A stretch of DNA of 64,000 nt, taken from contig NZ_CP034161.1 of the NCBI RefSeq assembly GCF_003860525.1, positions 2,418,001 through 2,482,000 of the forward strand. The letters are read 5' to 3'. This stretch comes from Epilithonimonas vandammei. GTDB lineage: Bacteria > Bacteroidota > Bacteroidia > Flavobacteriales > Weeksellaceae. Every line of letters starts with the position of its first letter. Position 1 is the first letter of the stretch. This document shows, piece by piece, positions 50,997 to 61,782 of the stretch. Both the position numbers and the translations under genes were made by a program. The notes beneath the pieces were generated by a model, which was not told the DNA's origin, did not search any database, and saw only the letters and a list, made by a program, of their open reading frames with translations.

Positions 50997-52162
50997 TACG
51001 AAAGAATTACTAGATCTATATTTTCCTGAGACAATTTATTGAGCAGCGTGTTAAACGTATCGCTGGCCAGAATGACCTTCCAAAGGTTTAAATGAGGCTT
51101 ACCGATACAAACTGTTGTGATTTTTCTTTCCTCACACTGTTGCATAATCGCCTGAGCCACTTTGATACTTTCAACTTTTATGATTTCTGCGCCTAATTCC
51201 GTTGCTAATTTAAAATTATTGATTAAATGGCGCTGCTTATCCAAAGCTATTTTGTCTGAACTTTCGCTTGGAATCTGTACATAAAGAAGGTACCACTGGC
51301 TATGATAATAGTTGGCGAGTCTTGCTGTTTTTCGGATGACATTCTTTGCCGTCTTCTCATTAGAACTGATGCAGGCCAAAAACCGCTCTTTCTTTACAGC
51401 CTTGTGGATTACTACTTCTGCTTCAACTTTTCTGGTAACCTGGGAAGCAACTTCTTTTAGAGCCAATTCTCTTAACTGCAAGATACTTTCAGATTTAAAA
51501 AAATTGTTCAGTGCTGCACCAATTTTGGTCTGGTCGTAGATTTTCCCAGCTTTCAAACGATCGATAAGCTCTTCAGCAGTCAAATCTATGTTAACCACCT
51601 CGTCTGCTTCTGATAGCACAGAATCGGGAATCCGTTCTTTGACCTCGATACCAGTGATACTTTTTACTTCATCATTAAGACTCTCAATATGCTGAATATT
51701 AACTGCACTGATGACGTTGATTCCTGAATCAAGTATTTCCATAACATCCTGCCAGCGTTTATCATTTTTGCTACCTTCAATATTGGTATGCGCCAATTCA
51801 TCGACAATTACCACTTCAGGTCTCAGGTTCAATACAGCCTGAACATCCAATTCTTCAAGCTCTTTTCCTCTGTAGAATAATTTTCTTCTTGGAATAACAG
51901 GTAATCCATCAAGCAGAGCGTGGGTTTCTTTACGGTGATGGGTTTCTATGTACCCTATCTTCACATCAATTCCATTTTCTAAAAGTGCGTGAGCCTCCTG
52001 AAGCATACGGTATGTTTTTCCGACACCGGCACTCATTCCTATATAGACCTTGAACTTACCCCTTCTTGATTTTTTAATCAGGTTAAGAAAATCTTCTGCA
52101 GAACTTCCGTCTTGAGACATCATATAGTTTTTTATTTTTTTTAATTTAATCTTTGTTGACAT
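50996..52162 (-). CDS. kdpD: KdpD sensor protein without kinase domain
   Basis: A 388-residue cytoplasmic protein with only the N-terminal parts of classical KdpD (about 900 residues in E. coli): the KdpD domain (about 30-240) with Walker A in VYIGMSAGVGKTYRMLQEAH, DVKIGYIETHHRKETHALLD, a Walker B-like VVIVDELAHTNIEGSKNDKR and INVISAVNIQHIESLNDEVK, then a universal-stress-protein domain (about 255-388) with FLACISSNEKTAKNVIRKTA. The membrane and kinase parts are absent; a separate kinase is encoded right behind it with a one-base overlap. An ATG at about 52123 (MMSQDGSS) is an alternative start. It is expected to sense K+ or ATP status. Confidence 0.92.
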   Translation of the reverse strand: MSTKIKLKKIKNYMMSQDGSSAEDFLNLIKKSRRGKFKVYIGMSAGVGKTYRMLQEAHALLENGIDVKIGYIETHHRKETHALLDGLPVIPRRKLFYRGKELEELDVQAVLNLRPEVVIVDELAHTNIEGSKNDKRWQDVMEILDSGINVISAVNIQHIESLNDEVKSITGIEVKERIPDSVLSEADEVVNIDLTAEELIDRLKAGKIYDQTKIGAALNNFFKSESILQLRELALKEVASQVTRKVEAEVVIHKAVKKERFLACISSNEKTAKNVIRKTARLANYYHSQWYLLYVQIPSESSDKIALDKQRHLINNFKLATELGAEIIKVESIKVAQAIMQQCEERKITTVCIGKPHLNLWKVILASDTFNTLLNKLSQENIDLVILS

Positions 52163-52256
52163 TTCAAACTTCTATTCGTTTTTCCAATGCTCTGATTTTG
52201 TTACCATATTTTAAGGAAAGTTAGAACATTTATATCCAATTTCATAACTATCGGAA

Positions 52257-52288
52257 GAATCCCTGACGTGTTTCTTCGGCAGGGATTC
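52257..52288 (-). terminator. Hairpin between porin and kdpD genes
   Basis: GAATCCCTG pairs with CAGGGATTC (9 bases) around 14 bases. There is no T-run on the minus strand, so it may be an mRNA-stabilising or attenuating hairpin that separates transporter and sensor genes within the operon. Confidence 0.5.
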
Positions 52289-52308
52289 GCAGTTAAATAT
52301 GGAGACAA

Positions 52309-53400
52309 TTAAAAACTTACCGCCAGTGAAGTCACTGCCATTAAGCTGTTTGATTTTAAATTATTATCTCTATTGATAAAGATGTCATCCTTACTGTTTA
52401 GATTTTTAAGTTCTGTTCTCCAAACCAGATTGGGAAGAATCCAATAATCCGCATTCACAGAATAACCAAATGCTTTGAATCCGTTTGCTGTTCCTGTTGC
52501 AATCATTACACCTTTTTCATCGCTGTAATATTCGCCCCTTACAGCAATGCTGAATTTCTCTGTCGGAGAATATTTAGCAATTACAACCGGAGAATACCAA
52601 ATATTATAATGGTCGCTTCCTTTTGCTTTTTGCTCTGCACCGATATCGAAACCTGTAATTAAGGCGAACTTTTTACTGATCTGGAAACTTCCGTATAAGT
52701 TATGAAAATATCTCATTTGTCTGATGCTGTCCGGTTTATCATTTCCGATGAAAGAACTGCTGTTTAAAGTGATCTTTTCAGACGGCTTGTATGTTAATTG
52801 ATGTCCAAAGGCCACCGTAGAATTTCCGTCAACACGCTGGATTCTCTGCCAGCCGTTTAGAACTAAACCACTGACAAACCATTTTCCGTTATCGCTGGTG
52901 TAAGAGATTTTTGCCCCACTTTCGAAATAAGGAGAATTGTCTGCCAACATACTTCTTGTCAACGTAAAGCAATCTTTGCTGATGGCACTTTCAAAACCGA
53001 TGTGTGATGGCATTACACCAGCATCAATCCAGAGATTTTTGTTTTTTGATATTTTTACCCCAACATTGGCTTCATAAACATTTTTCAAAACTCCAGGTTC
53101 TGCGGCGTAGTTTGAATTCATATAAGTTCCTACTCCCAATGCTATATTAGCTCTTAATCTTTCCGTTTCGTAGTTTGCCTTTACAAATCCCAAATTAAGG
53201 TTCACCTCATTGTTTCTGTTGTGGCTGTACACAAATCCGGGTCTTGTATTGTTTTCAGGATTATTAAAATCGTACTGATAATACACTTCTGCATAACCAG
53301 AAATTATTAAAGGGTTTTTAGTTTCAGTTTCTTCCTGAGCGTGCAGTGTAGAAACTGCGCCAAGCATTGCAAATGCCAGTAATGATAGTTTTCTTTTCAT
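52309..53400 (-). CDS. Outer membrane porin of the kdp cluster (OmpL/BBP2-like)
   Basis: A 363-residue protein with signal peptide (MKRKLSLLAFAMLGAVSTLHAQ) and a beta-barrel: alternating strands such as LIISGYAEVYYQYDFN, VNLNLGFVKANYETERLRAN, IALGVGTYMNSNYAAEPGVL, FALITGFDIGAEQKAKGSD, FSIAVRGEYYSDEKGVMIAT and the final SLMAVTSLAVSF ending in an aromatic residue. The pattern fits the BBP2 (OmpL-like) putative porin family. Its place directly behind kdpC, with 15 bases between, suggests it admits K+ through the outer membrane when the Kdp pump is made. Such a gene is recurrent in Bacteroidota kdp clusters as far as I know. Confidence 0.8.
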   Translation of the reverse strand: MKRKLSLLAFAMLGAVSTLHAQEETETKNPLIISGYAEVYYQYDFNNPENNTRPGFVYSHNRNNEVNLNLGFVKANYETERLRANIALGVGTYMNSNYAAEPGVLKNVYEANVGVKISKNKNLWIDAGVMPSHIGFESAISKDCFTLTRSMLADNSPYFESGAKISYTSDNGKWFVSGLVLNGWQRIQRVDGNSTVAFGHQLTYKPSEKITLNSSSFIGNDKPDSIRQMRYFHNLYGSFQISKKFALITGFDIGAEQKAKGSDHYNIWYSPVVIAKYSPTEKFSIAVRGEYYSDEKGVMIATGTANGFKAFGYSVNADYWILPNLVWRTELKNLNSKDDIFINRDNNLKSNSLMAVTSLAVSF

Positions 53401-53415
53401 TTCTAAATATATAAT

Positions 53416-53976
53416 TTACTTCAAACCGTCTAATGTGATATTAAGTTTTAAAACATTGATTTTTTCAGTTCCGAACATTCCAAGAAAAGGAGATTCGATA
53501 TTGTTTTCAATCAGTGAATTGACTTTGCGGATGTCAACCTTTCTGATGTCAGCAATTCTTTGAGCCTGAACTTTAGCCGCTTGAACAGATATATTCGGGT
53601 CGAGGCCAGCTCCACTCGCTGTTACAATATCTGAAGGAATATCCGATTTTTTAACTGTCGGATTGTGCTTCATAAAGTTCTCTATTCTTCCTTCAACTTC
53701 TTTCAGGTAATCAGGATTTGAAGGTCCTTTGTTGCTGCCTCCCGCTCCTGCTGCATTATAATCTACAGCTGAAGGACGTGACCAGAAATATTCGTCCTTG
53801 TCAAATTTTTGTCCAACATTGGCGTAGAATTTCTTACCGTTGTGTTCGATGATTTCTCCTTTTCCATTATTGGGAGCAGCTTGTGCAATTCCGAAAATGA
53901 AAAGCGTGTAGAATCCTGAAAAAAATACAGCACAGAATAATGTTAATCTGATGGCTGGTAATATATTTTGTTTCAT
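53416..53976 (-). CDS. kdpC: Potassium-transporting ATPase subunit C
   Basis: A 186-residue protein with one N-terminal membrane segment (LTLFCAVFFSGFYTLFIFGI) and the KdpC periplasmic domain: KFDKDEYFWSRPSAVDYNAA, GAGGSNKGPSNPDYLKEVEG, PSDIVTASGAGLDPNISVQA followed by AKVQAQRIADIR and the C-terminal NVLKLNITLDGLK. All conserved blocks are present and the length is normal. KdpC stabilises the KdpA-KdpB complex. The gap to kdpB is 82 bases, larger than elsewhere in the operon, with the AT-rich direct repeat ttgataattgaaa twice. Confidence 0.96.
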   Translation of the reverse strand: MKQNILPAIRLTLFCAVFFSGFYTLFIFGIAQAAPNNGKGEIIEHNGKKFYANVGQKFDKDEYFWSRPSAVDYNAAGAGGSNKGPSNPDYLKEVEGRIENFMKHNPTVKKSDIPSDIVTASGAGLDPNISVQAAKVQAQRIADIRKVDIRKVNSLIENNIESPFLGMFGTEKINVLKLNITLDGLK

Positions 53977-54058
53977 AATTTTAATAATTGATAATTGAAA
54001 GTTGATAATTGAAATCTAAAATCTATATTATTACAATTTTTATTTTTCAATTTTACAT

Positions 54059-56080
54059 TTATATAAAAACTGATACGATTAAGTCTATGATTTTAATTCC
54101 GATAAATGGAATGATTACTCCTCCTAAACCGTAAATTAAAAGGTTTCTTCTTAATAATGCACTTGCTCCGATTGGTTTGTAAGCCACACCTTTCAAAGCT
54201 AACGGAATCAACATCGGGATTACAATTGCGTTGAAGATTACGGCTGAAAGAATCGCTGATTCAGGTGAATGAAGTCCCATAATATTAAGACCTTGCAATG
54301 CCGGAATTGATGCAATAAATAATGCCGGAACAATCGCAAAATACTTCGCTACGTCATTCGCAATACTGAAAGTTGTCAACGTTCCACGGGTCATTAATAA
54401 CTGTTTTCCGATTTCTACCACTTCAATTAATTTGGTTGGGTCGTTATCCAAATCCACCATATTTCCAGCTTCTTTTGCAGCCTGAGTTCCGCTATTCATC
54501 GCAACGCCTACGTCGGCTTGTGCAAGAGCCGGTGCATCGTTGGTTCCGTCGCCCATCATTGCAACCAATCTTCCATCAGCTTGCTCTTTTTTGATGTAAT
54601 TCATTTTATCTTCAGGTTTTGCTTCTGCGATAAAATCGTCTACTCCAGCTTTTTCAGCAATAAATTTAGCTGTCAGAGGATTATCTCCGGTTACCATTAC
54701 GGTTTTAATACCCATTTTTCTCAATCGGTCAAAACGTTCTTTGATTCCAGGTTTGATAATATCCTGTAATTCTATAACCCCAAGTGCTTTTTCATTTTCT
54801 GAAACCACGAGCGGCGTACCACCGTTTTGCGAAATTTCTCTGACTCTCTCTGCAACTTCGGGTGGGAAAGTATTGCCCGCATTTGTAACAATATTTTTAA
54901 TTGCGTCAGTTGCACCTTTTCTAATTCGCGTGTTTTCATAATCAATACCTGAGCTTCTGGTTTCTGCCGTAAACGTGATGAATTCAGGATTTTTCACTTC
55001 ATAACTCAGAGGATTAATTCCTGCCAATTCAATAATTGATTTCCCCTCAGGTGTTTCATCAGCCATAGAGCTTAGGACAGCTGCTTTTATTAGAGCTCTT
55101 TCATCCACCCCATTTGCCGGATAAAAATTTGTCGCTTTTCTGTTTCCGATGGTAATTGTTCCGGTTTTATCCAATAATAAAACATCAATATCACCCGCAG
55201 TTTCCACTGCTTTACCACTTTTAGTAATCACGTTGGCTCTTAAAGCTCTGTCCATTCCCGCAATACCGATGGCTGATAACAGACCACCAATCGTAGTTGG
55301 AATAAGACAAACAAATAGTGAGATGAATGCTGCAATGGTAATTGGTGTATTGGCGTAATCACCGAATGGTTTTAATGTCACAGTAACAATGATAAATACT
55401 AAGGTAAATCCTGCCAATAAAATGGTTAAAGCAATTTCATTCGGTGTTTTCTGTCTTGATGCACCTTCTACCAAAGCAATCATTTTATCAAGAAAGCTTT
55501 CTCCCGGTTCCGTCGTTACTTTCACTTTTATTTTATCAGAAAGAACTTTTGTACCTCCTGTTACACTGCTTTTATCACCACCGGCTTCACGGATGACGGG
55601 AGCAGATTCTCCGGTGATGGCGCTTTCGTCAATCGTTGCCAAACCTTCGATAATTTCGCCATCGGACGGAATGATATCTCCTGTTTCACAAACAAAGACA
55701 TCTCCTTTTCTTAGTTGGTTGGATGGCACTATTTTAACTTCATTACTTGAAGTCAGCATTTTTGCAGGTGTTTCTTCTCTTGTTTTTCTCAAAGAATCTG
55801 CCTGAGCTTTACCTCTTGCTTCGGCAATAGCTTCGGCGAAGTTGGCGAAAAGTAAAGTGATGAATAATATAAATGTTACAATAATATTATAGATCAAACT
55901 TCCCTGACTTTGCTCACCCATTGCGATCCACAGACAAACACCTGCCATTACCAAAGTCCCTATGTACACCATAAACATCACCGGATTTCGGAACATCTTT
56001 GCCGGGTGCAGTTTTATAAATGATTGTTTCAGCGCTTCATTGACTAATTCTGCCTGAAACAAGTTGTTATTTCCTTTCAT
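54059..56080 (-). CDS. kdpB: Potassium-transporting P-type ATPase subunit B
   Basis: A 673-residue P-type ATPase that powers K+ uptake. Actuator motif [13 protein letters not shown] (about 152-164), phosphorylation site Asp304 in [20 protein letters not shown], nucleotide-binding region with [13 protein letters not shown], hinge [20 protein letters not shown] and [20 protein letters not shown]. Membrane segments at about 33-75, 220-270 and four to five after 580, including [18 protein letters not shown]. Length and motifs fit KdpB (about 680 residues). It starts 17 bases after kdpA ends. Confidence 0.98.
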   Translation of the reverse strand: MKGNNNLFQAELVNEALKQSFIKLHPAKMFRNPVMFMVYIGTLVMAGVCLWIAMGEQSQGSLIYNIIVTFILFITLLFANFAEAIAEARGKAQADSLRKTREETPAKMLTSSNEVKIVPSNQLRKGDVFVCETGDIIPSDGEIIEGLATIDESAITGESAPVIREAGGDKSSVTGGTKVLSDKIKVKVTTEPGESFLDKMIALVEGASRQKTPNEIALTILLAGFTLVFIIVTVTLKPFGDYANTPITIAAFISLFVCLIPTTIGGLLSAIGIAGMDRALRANVITKSGKAVETAGDIDVLLLDKTGTITIGNRKATNFYPANGVDERALIKAAVLSSMADETPEGKSIIELAGINPLSYEVKNPEFITFTAETRSSGIDYENTRIRKGATDAIKNIVTNAGNTFPPEVAERVREISQNGGTPLVVSENEKALGVIELQDIIKPGIKERFDRLRKMGIKTVMVTGDNPLTAKFIAEKAGVDDFIAEAKPEDKMNYIKKEQADGRLVAMMGDGTNDAPALAQADVGVAMNSGTQAAKEAGNMVDLDNDPTKLIEVVEIGKQLLMTRGTLTTFSIANDVAKYFAIVPALFIASIPALQGLNIMGLHSPESAILSAVIFNAIVIPMLIPLALKGVAYKPIGASALLRRNLLIYGLGGVIIPFIGIKIIDLIVSVFI

Positions 56081-56097
56081 TATAATATAGATAAGAA

Positions 56098-57795
56098 TTA
56101 AAGTGAAAAATATTCAGCGATTGGACCTAATGCTAACGCCGGAAAGAATGACAACGCTGCTACAATTGCAATCACCGCAAACACCATTAAACCGAATGTT
56201 GCTGTATCTGTTTTGAGCGTTCCTGCACTTTCAGGGATATATTTTTTAGCAGCAAGACTTCCTGCGATGGCAACCGGGCCAATAATTGGTAAATATCTGG
56301 CCATCAGCATTACGATTCCGCACGCGATATTCCAGAATGGGTTGTTATCAGCCAAACCTTCGAAACCACTTCCATTGTTGGCACTTGATGACGTAAATTC
56401 ATATAACATTTCACTGAAACCGTGGAAGCCCGGATTGTTCAACCAACTTCCGTATTCATCTGGATTGTGTGCAACCATATAACTTGAGATTGCAGTTCCT
56501 ACAAGAATTAGGAAAGGGTGAAGCAATGCGATGATCATTGCGATTTTCATTTCTCTGGCCTCGATTTTCTTCCCTAAGAATTCAGGTGTTCTTCCTACCA
56601 TTAATCCACTGATGAAAACGGCGAGGATGATGAATATATAAAAGTTTAAAAAACCTACACCTACACCTCCGTAGAACGCATTGACCATCATTCCGAGCAT
56701 TGTGTTCATTCCGGAAAGCGGTGTCAGAGAATCGTGCATTGCGTTGACAGAACCGTTGCTGGTAACCGTTGTATTAATTGCCCAATAAGCAGAAGCGGCG
56801 GGTCCGAAACGAACTTCTTTGCCTTCCATACTACCAAAATCCTGAGCAATTCCCATTTTTTCGATAGCTGGGTTTCCATTAATTTCATTAATAACTGTTG
56901 GCGTTAACAATAACAGAAATCCTACGGTCATTACCCCGAAAATAGTCCACGCCAATTTTTTTCTTCTTAAAACATAACCCATCGCAAATACCATTGCAAT
57001 CGGAATCAACATAATAGAAACTGTTTCGACAATATTGGTAAAGTAATTTGGGTTTTCTAAAGGATGCGCAGAGTTAGGACCAAAAAATCCACCGCCATTG
57101 GTTCCTAGTTGCTTGATGGCAACGAATCCTGCTACCGGACCACGGCTTACCTCAACTTTATCACCCTGTAATGTTGTAATCGGGTCTTTTCCTTCGAAAG
57201 TCATTGGTGTTCCGTTAAAAGCCAATAATGAAGCTACAACTACAGCGATTGGGAATAAAACTCTTGTGCAAGTTCTGATAAATAAAAAGTAAAAATTTCC
57301 TAACTTATCCGCTGTTCTTTCCTTCATAGCCAGGAAAACCATACCTGCAATAGCAATACCGCAGCCTGCGGAGATAAACTGCCACAGCATCAATGTCAAT
57401 TGCCCCAAATAAGACAACCCTGATTCTCCGGAATAATGCTGAAGATTAGTATTGGTCACAAAACTTACTGCCGTATTGAAAGCCAGATCGCCGCTCATTG
57501 ACGGGTTATTATCCGGATTTAGAGGAAGCCAGCTCATATTGGTCAAAACAAACATCGAAATGAGAAACCATACCACATTGATGGTCAGCAATGCTGAAAG
57601 GTGCTGTTTCCAGTTCATTTCTGAATTTGGATCTATTCCGGAAATTCTGTAAAATAGTTTGTCGATTGGATCAAAAAGTCCGTCCAAAAAGGTTTTTTCT
57701 TTGGTAAAGATCTTTCCAATATATCTCCCCAGAGGAATTGCCAGCAAAACCACTAAGGCATACATCAGCAAAATTCCTGTAATTTCTGTATTCAT
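56098..57795 (-). CDS. kdpA: Potassium-transporting ATPase subunit A (channel-like)
   Basis: A 565-residue membrane protein of the superfamily of K+ transporters with four pore regions. Pore-loop motifs are visible in order: [59 protein letters not shown] and [20 protein letters not shown]. About ten membrane segments. Together they form the K+ selectivity filter. Length matches KdpA (about 557 in E. coli). Three bases after the small 60-residue gene, so tightly coupled. Confidence 0.98.
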   Translation of the reverse strand: MNTEITGILLMYALVVLLAIPLGRYIGKIFTKEKTFLDGLFDPIDKLFYRISGIDPNSEMNWKQHLSALLTINVVWFLISMFVLTNMSWLPLNPDNNPSMSGDLAFNTAVSFVTNTNLQHYSGESGLSYLGQLTLMLWQFISAGCGIAIAGMVFLAMKERTADKLGNFYFLFIRTCTRVLFPIAVVVASLLAFNGTPMTFEGKDPITTLQGDKVEVSRGPVAGFVAIKQLGTNGGGFFGPNSAHPLENPNYFTNIVETVSIMLIPIAMVFAMGYVLRRKKLAWTIFGVMTVGFLLLLTPTVINEINGNPAIEKMGIAQDFGSMEGKEVRFGPAASAYWAINTTVTSNGSVNAMHDSLTPLSGMNTMLGMMVNAFYGGVGVGFLNFYIFIILAVFISGLMVGRTPEFLGKKIEAREMKIAMIIALLHPFLILVGTAISSYMVAHNPDEYGSWLNNPGFHGFSEMLYEFTSSSANNGSGFEGLADNNPFWNIACGIVMLMARYLPIIGPVAIAGSLAAKKYIPESAGTLKTDTATFGLMVFAVIAIVAALSFFPALALGPIAEYFSL

Positions 57796-57798
57796 TTT

Positions 57799-57981
57799 TT
57801 ATTTAATAATTTTAGTATAATGTCTATTTATTTGTGAGGTGCTTTGGTGCAGTGTTGATGATGTTAAGGCAATACCTTTAACGAAAATGATCAGATAAAT
57901 GAAGGCTGCTACAAAGGCTATCCAAAAGAGTAAGGTCAGCCATTCCATCAATTTTCTTTTCGCTTGAGGTCCTATTATCAT
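57799..57981 (-). CDS. Small membrane protein between kdpF and kdpA
   Basis: A 60-residue protein with one membrane helix (WLTLLFWIAFVAAFIYLIIF) between a basic N-terminus (GPQAKRKLMEW) and a polar tail (SSTLHQSTSQINRHYTKIIK). It begins one base after the kdpF stop and ends three bases before kdpA. It is not KdpF itself, which is the ORF before it. I do not recognise a family; its place suggests an accessory subunit or regulator of the Kdp pump. Confidence 0.65.
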   Translation of the reverse strand: MIIGPQAKRKLMEWLTLLFWIAFVAAFIYLIIFVKGIALTSSTLHQSTSQINRHYTKIIK

Positions 57982-57982
57982 T

Positions 57983-58060
57983 TCAGAATTTTTCCGGTTT
58001 CACTAAGACATAGCAGATGTAAACAAATACTGCGATGGCTATGATAAATAATGCTGTCAT
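57983..58060 (-). CDS. kdpF: Potassium-transporting ATPase subunit F
   Basis: A 25-residue peptide, MTALFIIAIAVFVYICYVLV plus KPEKF: one membrane helix followed by the (R/K)PE(R/K)F ending that is diagnostic for KdpF. KdpF binds in the membrane between KdpA and KdpB and stabilises the complex. The ATG overlaps the stop of the preceding 26-residue ORF (ATGA). It is too short for most gene finders. Confidence 0.88.
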   Translation of the reverse strand: MTALFIIAIAVFVYICYVLVKPEKF

Positions 58061-58137
58061 ATTTTTTCAAAATATTTTACGGTTAGAAAAAAAAGTACAA
58101 AAAGTACTGCGCCTGTGAGTGTTAGGATGAGTGTCAT
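58057..58137 (-). CDS. Tiny membrane peptide before kdpF (26 residues)
   Basis: MTLILTLTGAVLFVLFFLTV followed by KYFEKI: one membrane helix and a short basic end. Its stop overlaps the kdpF start by four bases (ATGA), which argues that it is translated. It resembles KdpF in size and topology but lacks the PEKF ending. It may be a second KdpF-like subunit or a leader ORF. Confidence 0.5.
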   Translation of the reverse strand: MTLILTLTGAVLFVLFFLTVKYFEKI

Positions 58138-58144
58138 TTTTTTA

Positions 58145-58252
58145 TTATAAGATTTTGATTGCAAGACTTACTACGACCATAGAACCATATAGCACTAGTA
58201 GAATGTGCCAGGGTTTACAGTGCTTTACGAATTTTAGTTTCCAGTTTTTCAT
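58145..58252 (-). CDS. Tiny membrane peptide at the head of the kdp operon (35 residues)
   Basis: MKNWKLKFVKHCKPWHILLV followed by LYGSMVVVSLAIKIL: basic N-terminus with C/H/W residues and one membrane helix. It ends seven bases before the next tiny ORF. It is the first possible product of the kdp transcript. Unknown; could be a sensor-type leader peptide or a small subunit. Confidence 0.4.
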   Translation of the reverse strand: MKNWKLKFVKHCKPWHILLVLYGSMVVVSLAIKIL

Positions 58253-58282
58253 AATGTCAAATTTTTGTTATGCCAGAATAAT

Positions 58283-58298
58283 CACAATAAGAAGTCCA
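58283..58298 (-). promoter_or_regulatory. Possible sigma-54-type promoter of the kdp operon
   Basis: Minus strand TGGACT-TCTTA-TTGTG has the TGG and TTG elements at the correct spacing of the -24/-12 consensus TGGCAC-N5-TTGCW, but the -12 GC is GT. It lies about 30 bases before the first tiny ORF. It is worth noting because the adjacent regulator is of the sigma-54-activating type. Confidence 0.3.
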
Positions 58299-58368
58299 CA
58301 ATCCAAAAAAAACAACAATTAACTGTAAATCAGAATAATAAAAATAAAACCTATGAAATAGAAAAAGA

Positions 58369-58395
58369 AATACCCTTTCATTTTGAAAGGGTATT
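58369..58395 (-). terminator. Terminator behind the NtrC-like regulator gene
   Basis: AATACCCTTTCA pairs with TGAAAGGGTATT (12 bases) around three bases. It separates the regulator gene (stop 58438) from the kdp operon, so the regulator is its own transcription unit. Confidence 0.85.
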
Positions 58396-58437
58396 AATAG
58401 TGTTTTGATAATGATGGATAATTTAAATTAAATTTAC

Positions 58438-59787
58438 CTATGTGTTGATTCCGTACTCTGATAATTTCCTGTATAATGTTGTCAGGGCTATATTAAGGAG
58501 ACGTGCAGTTTCTGTTTTATTACCGCCGGTGTAATTTAATACTTTCTGAATGTGAATTTTCTCTGCACTTGCCAATTCAAAAGCAGATAAGGTTTTGTTT
58601 TTAATCCCTTCTTCGCTGATATTTTGAAGTTCCTGCGGGAGCACCTCAATCTCAAGTCGGCTGTTGTCACAAAGGATAACGCTTCGCTCGATAACGTTTC
58701 GAAGTTCGCGAATATTTCCTTTCCAGGAATGTCTTTTCAATGCTTCCAGATAATCATCGGAAAATCCGGTGATCTTTTTTCCTACTTTGGAAGAAAAGGT
58801 GTGGAGAAAACTATTGGCCAGATCTTTAATATCACTGGTACGTTCTCTCAATGGAGGAAGATGGATGGTGAAGATGTTGATCCTGTAATAAAGATCCTCT
58901 CTGAAATTTCCGGTTTGAATTTCCTCTTCCAAATTACGGTTGGTCGCTGCAATAATTCTGACATCAATTTTAGTGGGCTTGCTATCTCCCACTTTTAAAA
59001 ATTCTCCTGATTCTAATACACGCAGAAGTTTGGCCTGCAAGTCTAAAGGCATTTCGCCAATTTCGTCCAGAAAAACGGTTCCTTTATTGGCTTCTTCAAA
59101 AATCCCCTTGGAATCTTTAAACGCTCCTGTAAAGGCTCCGGCTTTATGCCCGAATAATTCGTTCTCCAGAAGCTCTTTACTAAATGCAGAGCAGTTGACC
59201 GCTATAAAATTATTTTTTATTCTTGTGCTCGCATTATGAATGGCATTGGCAAAAACTTCCTTTCCTGTTCCTGTTTCGCCCGTCAATAAAACGGTAGCAT
59301 CTGTCACTGCTACTTTTTTTCCCGATTCTATAGCTGAATTGATCTTTTTTGAATGACCGATAATGGAATCAAAAGAATGCTTGCTGTTCAGCTGTTTTTC
59401 AAGCTGTAAGATCCTCTTGTTGAGAACAGACTTTTCAAGAGCCTTATAGACCAAAGGAATGATCTTATTGTTATCATCTCCTTTGGTTATATAATCGAAA
59501 GCACCGTTTTTCATTGCCTGTACTCCGTCAGGAATATTCCCGTATGCCGTCAGAAGAATTACTTCTATGGCAGGATATTTTTCATTGATCAGCTTTGAAA
59601 AATCGACACCGCTCCCGTCAGGTAGTTTTACATCACAGATGACAACATCAATATCACTGTATTCAAGTCTTTTGCTGGCATTTGCCAGATCTGATGCCTG
59701 AAATATTTCAAAGCCTTCTAAGCTCAGAATTTTTGAGAGTAAAACTCTTATTTTTTCTTCATCGTCAATGACCAGTATGTTATTCAC
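58438..59787 (-). CDS. NtrC-type (sigma-54) response regulator of the kdp cluster
   Basis: About 449 residues. Receiver domain (1-120) with acidic residues in ILVIDDEEKI, phosphoacceptor Asp in VVICDVKLPDGSG and Lys in FDYITKGDD; AAA+ activator domain with Walker A in LLTGETGTGKEVFANAIHNA, the sigma-54-contacting GAFTGA loop in LFGHKAGAFTGAFKDSKGIF, Walker B in GTVFLDEIGEMPLDLQAKLL and VRIIAATNRNLEEE; C-terminal Fis-type HTH with YTGGNKTETARLLNIALTTL. The longest frame begins further upstream (59850) with an unlikely sequence (MHLKCKCRLKDN); I prefer the GTG at 59787 giving NNILVIDDEEK. It replaces the usual KdpE. Confidence 0.92.
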   Translation of the reverse strand: MNNILVIDDEEKIRVLLSKILSLEGFEIFQASDLANASKRLEYSDIDVVICDVKLPDGSGVDFSKLINEKYPAIEVILLTAYGNIPDGVQAMKNGAFDYITKGDDNNKIIPLVYKALEKSVLNKRILQLEKQLNSKHSFDSIIGHSKKINSAIESGKKVAVTDATVLLTGETGTGKEVFANAIHNASTRIKNNFIAVNCSAFSKELLENELFGHKAGAFTGAFKDSKGIFEEANKGTVFLDEIGEMPLDLQAKLLRVLESGEFLKVGDSKPTKIDVRIIAATNRNLEEEIQTGNFREDLYYRINIFTIHLPPLRERTSDIKDLANSFLHTFSSKVGKKITGFSDDYLEALKRHSWKGNIRELRNVIERSVILCDNSRLEIEVLPQELQNISEEGIKNKTLSAFELASAEKIHIQKVLNYTGGNKTETARLLNIALTTLYRKLSEYGINT

Positions 59788-59852
59788 TGTTTTTATTTTA
59801 ATTACAAATTTAATATTATCTTTAAGTCTGCACTTACATTTTAAATGCAAAA

Positions 59853-59880
59853 ATCAGCAGACTTTCGAAAACCTGCTGAT
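59853..59880 (-). terminator. Terminator behind the 44-residue ORF
   Basis: ATCAGCAG pairs with CTGCTGAT around 12 bases; on the minus strand T5 follows. It ends a transcript that arrives from above 59918. Confidence 0.75.
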
Positions 59881-59917
59881 GTTATAATTGAACATTCAAT
59901 ACTGCTGCTCACTATTA

Positions 59918-60052
59918 TTACATATATTGAAATATAGCAGCAGCTAAAAAAACACCGATAATGGTGGCGATATGCATTCCGGCAAATTGAAGGTTATGTC
60001 TTTTATTGACTTTGGACCATTCTTTCCAGCTTCCTTTTCTTCGTATTTTCAT
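59918..60052 (-). CDS. Small membrane protein (44 residues) next to IS5 copy 2
   Basis: MKIRRKGSWKEWSKVNKRHN then LQFAGMHIATIIGVFLAAAI and FQYM: strongly basic N-terminus and one membrane helix. A terminator lies just behind it and IS5 copy 2 begins 12 bases before its start, so its promoter or an upstream gene was probably cut off. Unknown function; the topology is like that of the small kdp ORFs. Confidence 0.5.
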   Translation of the reverse strand: MKIRRKGSWKEWSKVNKRHNLQFAGMHIATIIGVFLAAAIFQYM

Positions 60053-60161
60053 AATCCTGATTTAGTCGCTCCTTAAAATAGCATCAACAGACTGAAAATC
60101 AATAAAGTAATTGTAATTTTTCTTGTTTTTCTTTGCAGGATTTCGTATCTTGGAGCATTAA

Positions 60162-61519
<1,358 letters not shown>

Positions 61520-61782
61520 GGAGTGACTAAATAAAGAAAATCCCTTTCAATTTTTCATTTCATCAATAGAATGCAGCAATTATATATTGAGTTTAAGGTT
61601 TTCATTTTCAAAAATGGAAGGTAATAAAAGTCTCCGAATTTAGCCGTATCACCTATTCTTGGTTTTGCAAAGATATTTTTCTAAACAGTCAAGTTGCGAC
61701 CAACAACTTTTTTTGACGTCTATTTTTTGACTGTCATCTTTTGATAGTCAACTCTATTATGTTTGCAGAAATATCTAATATT

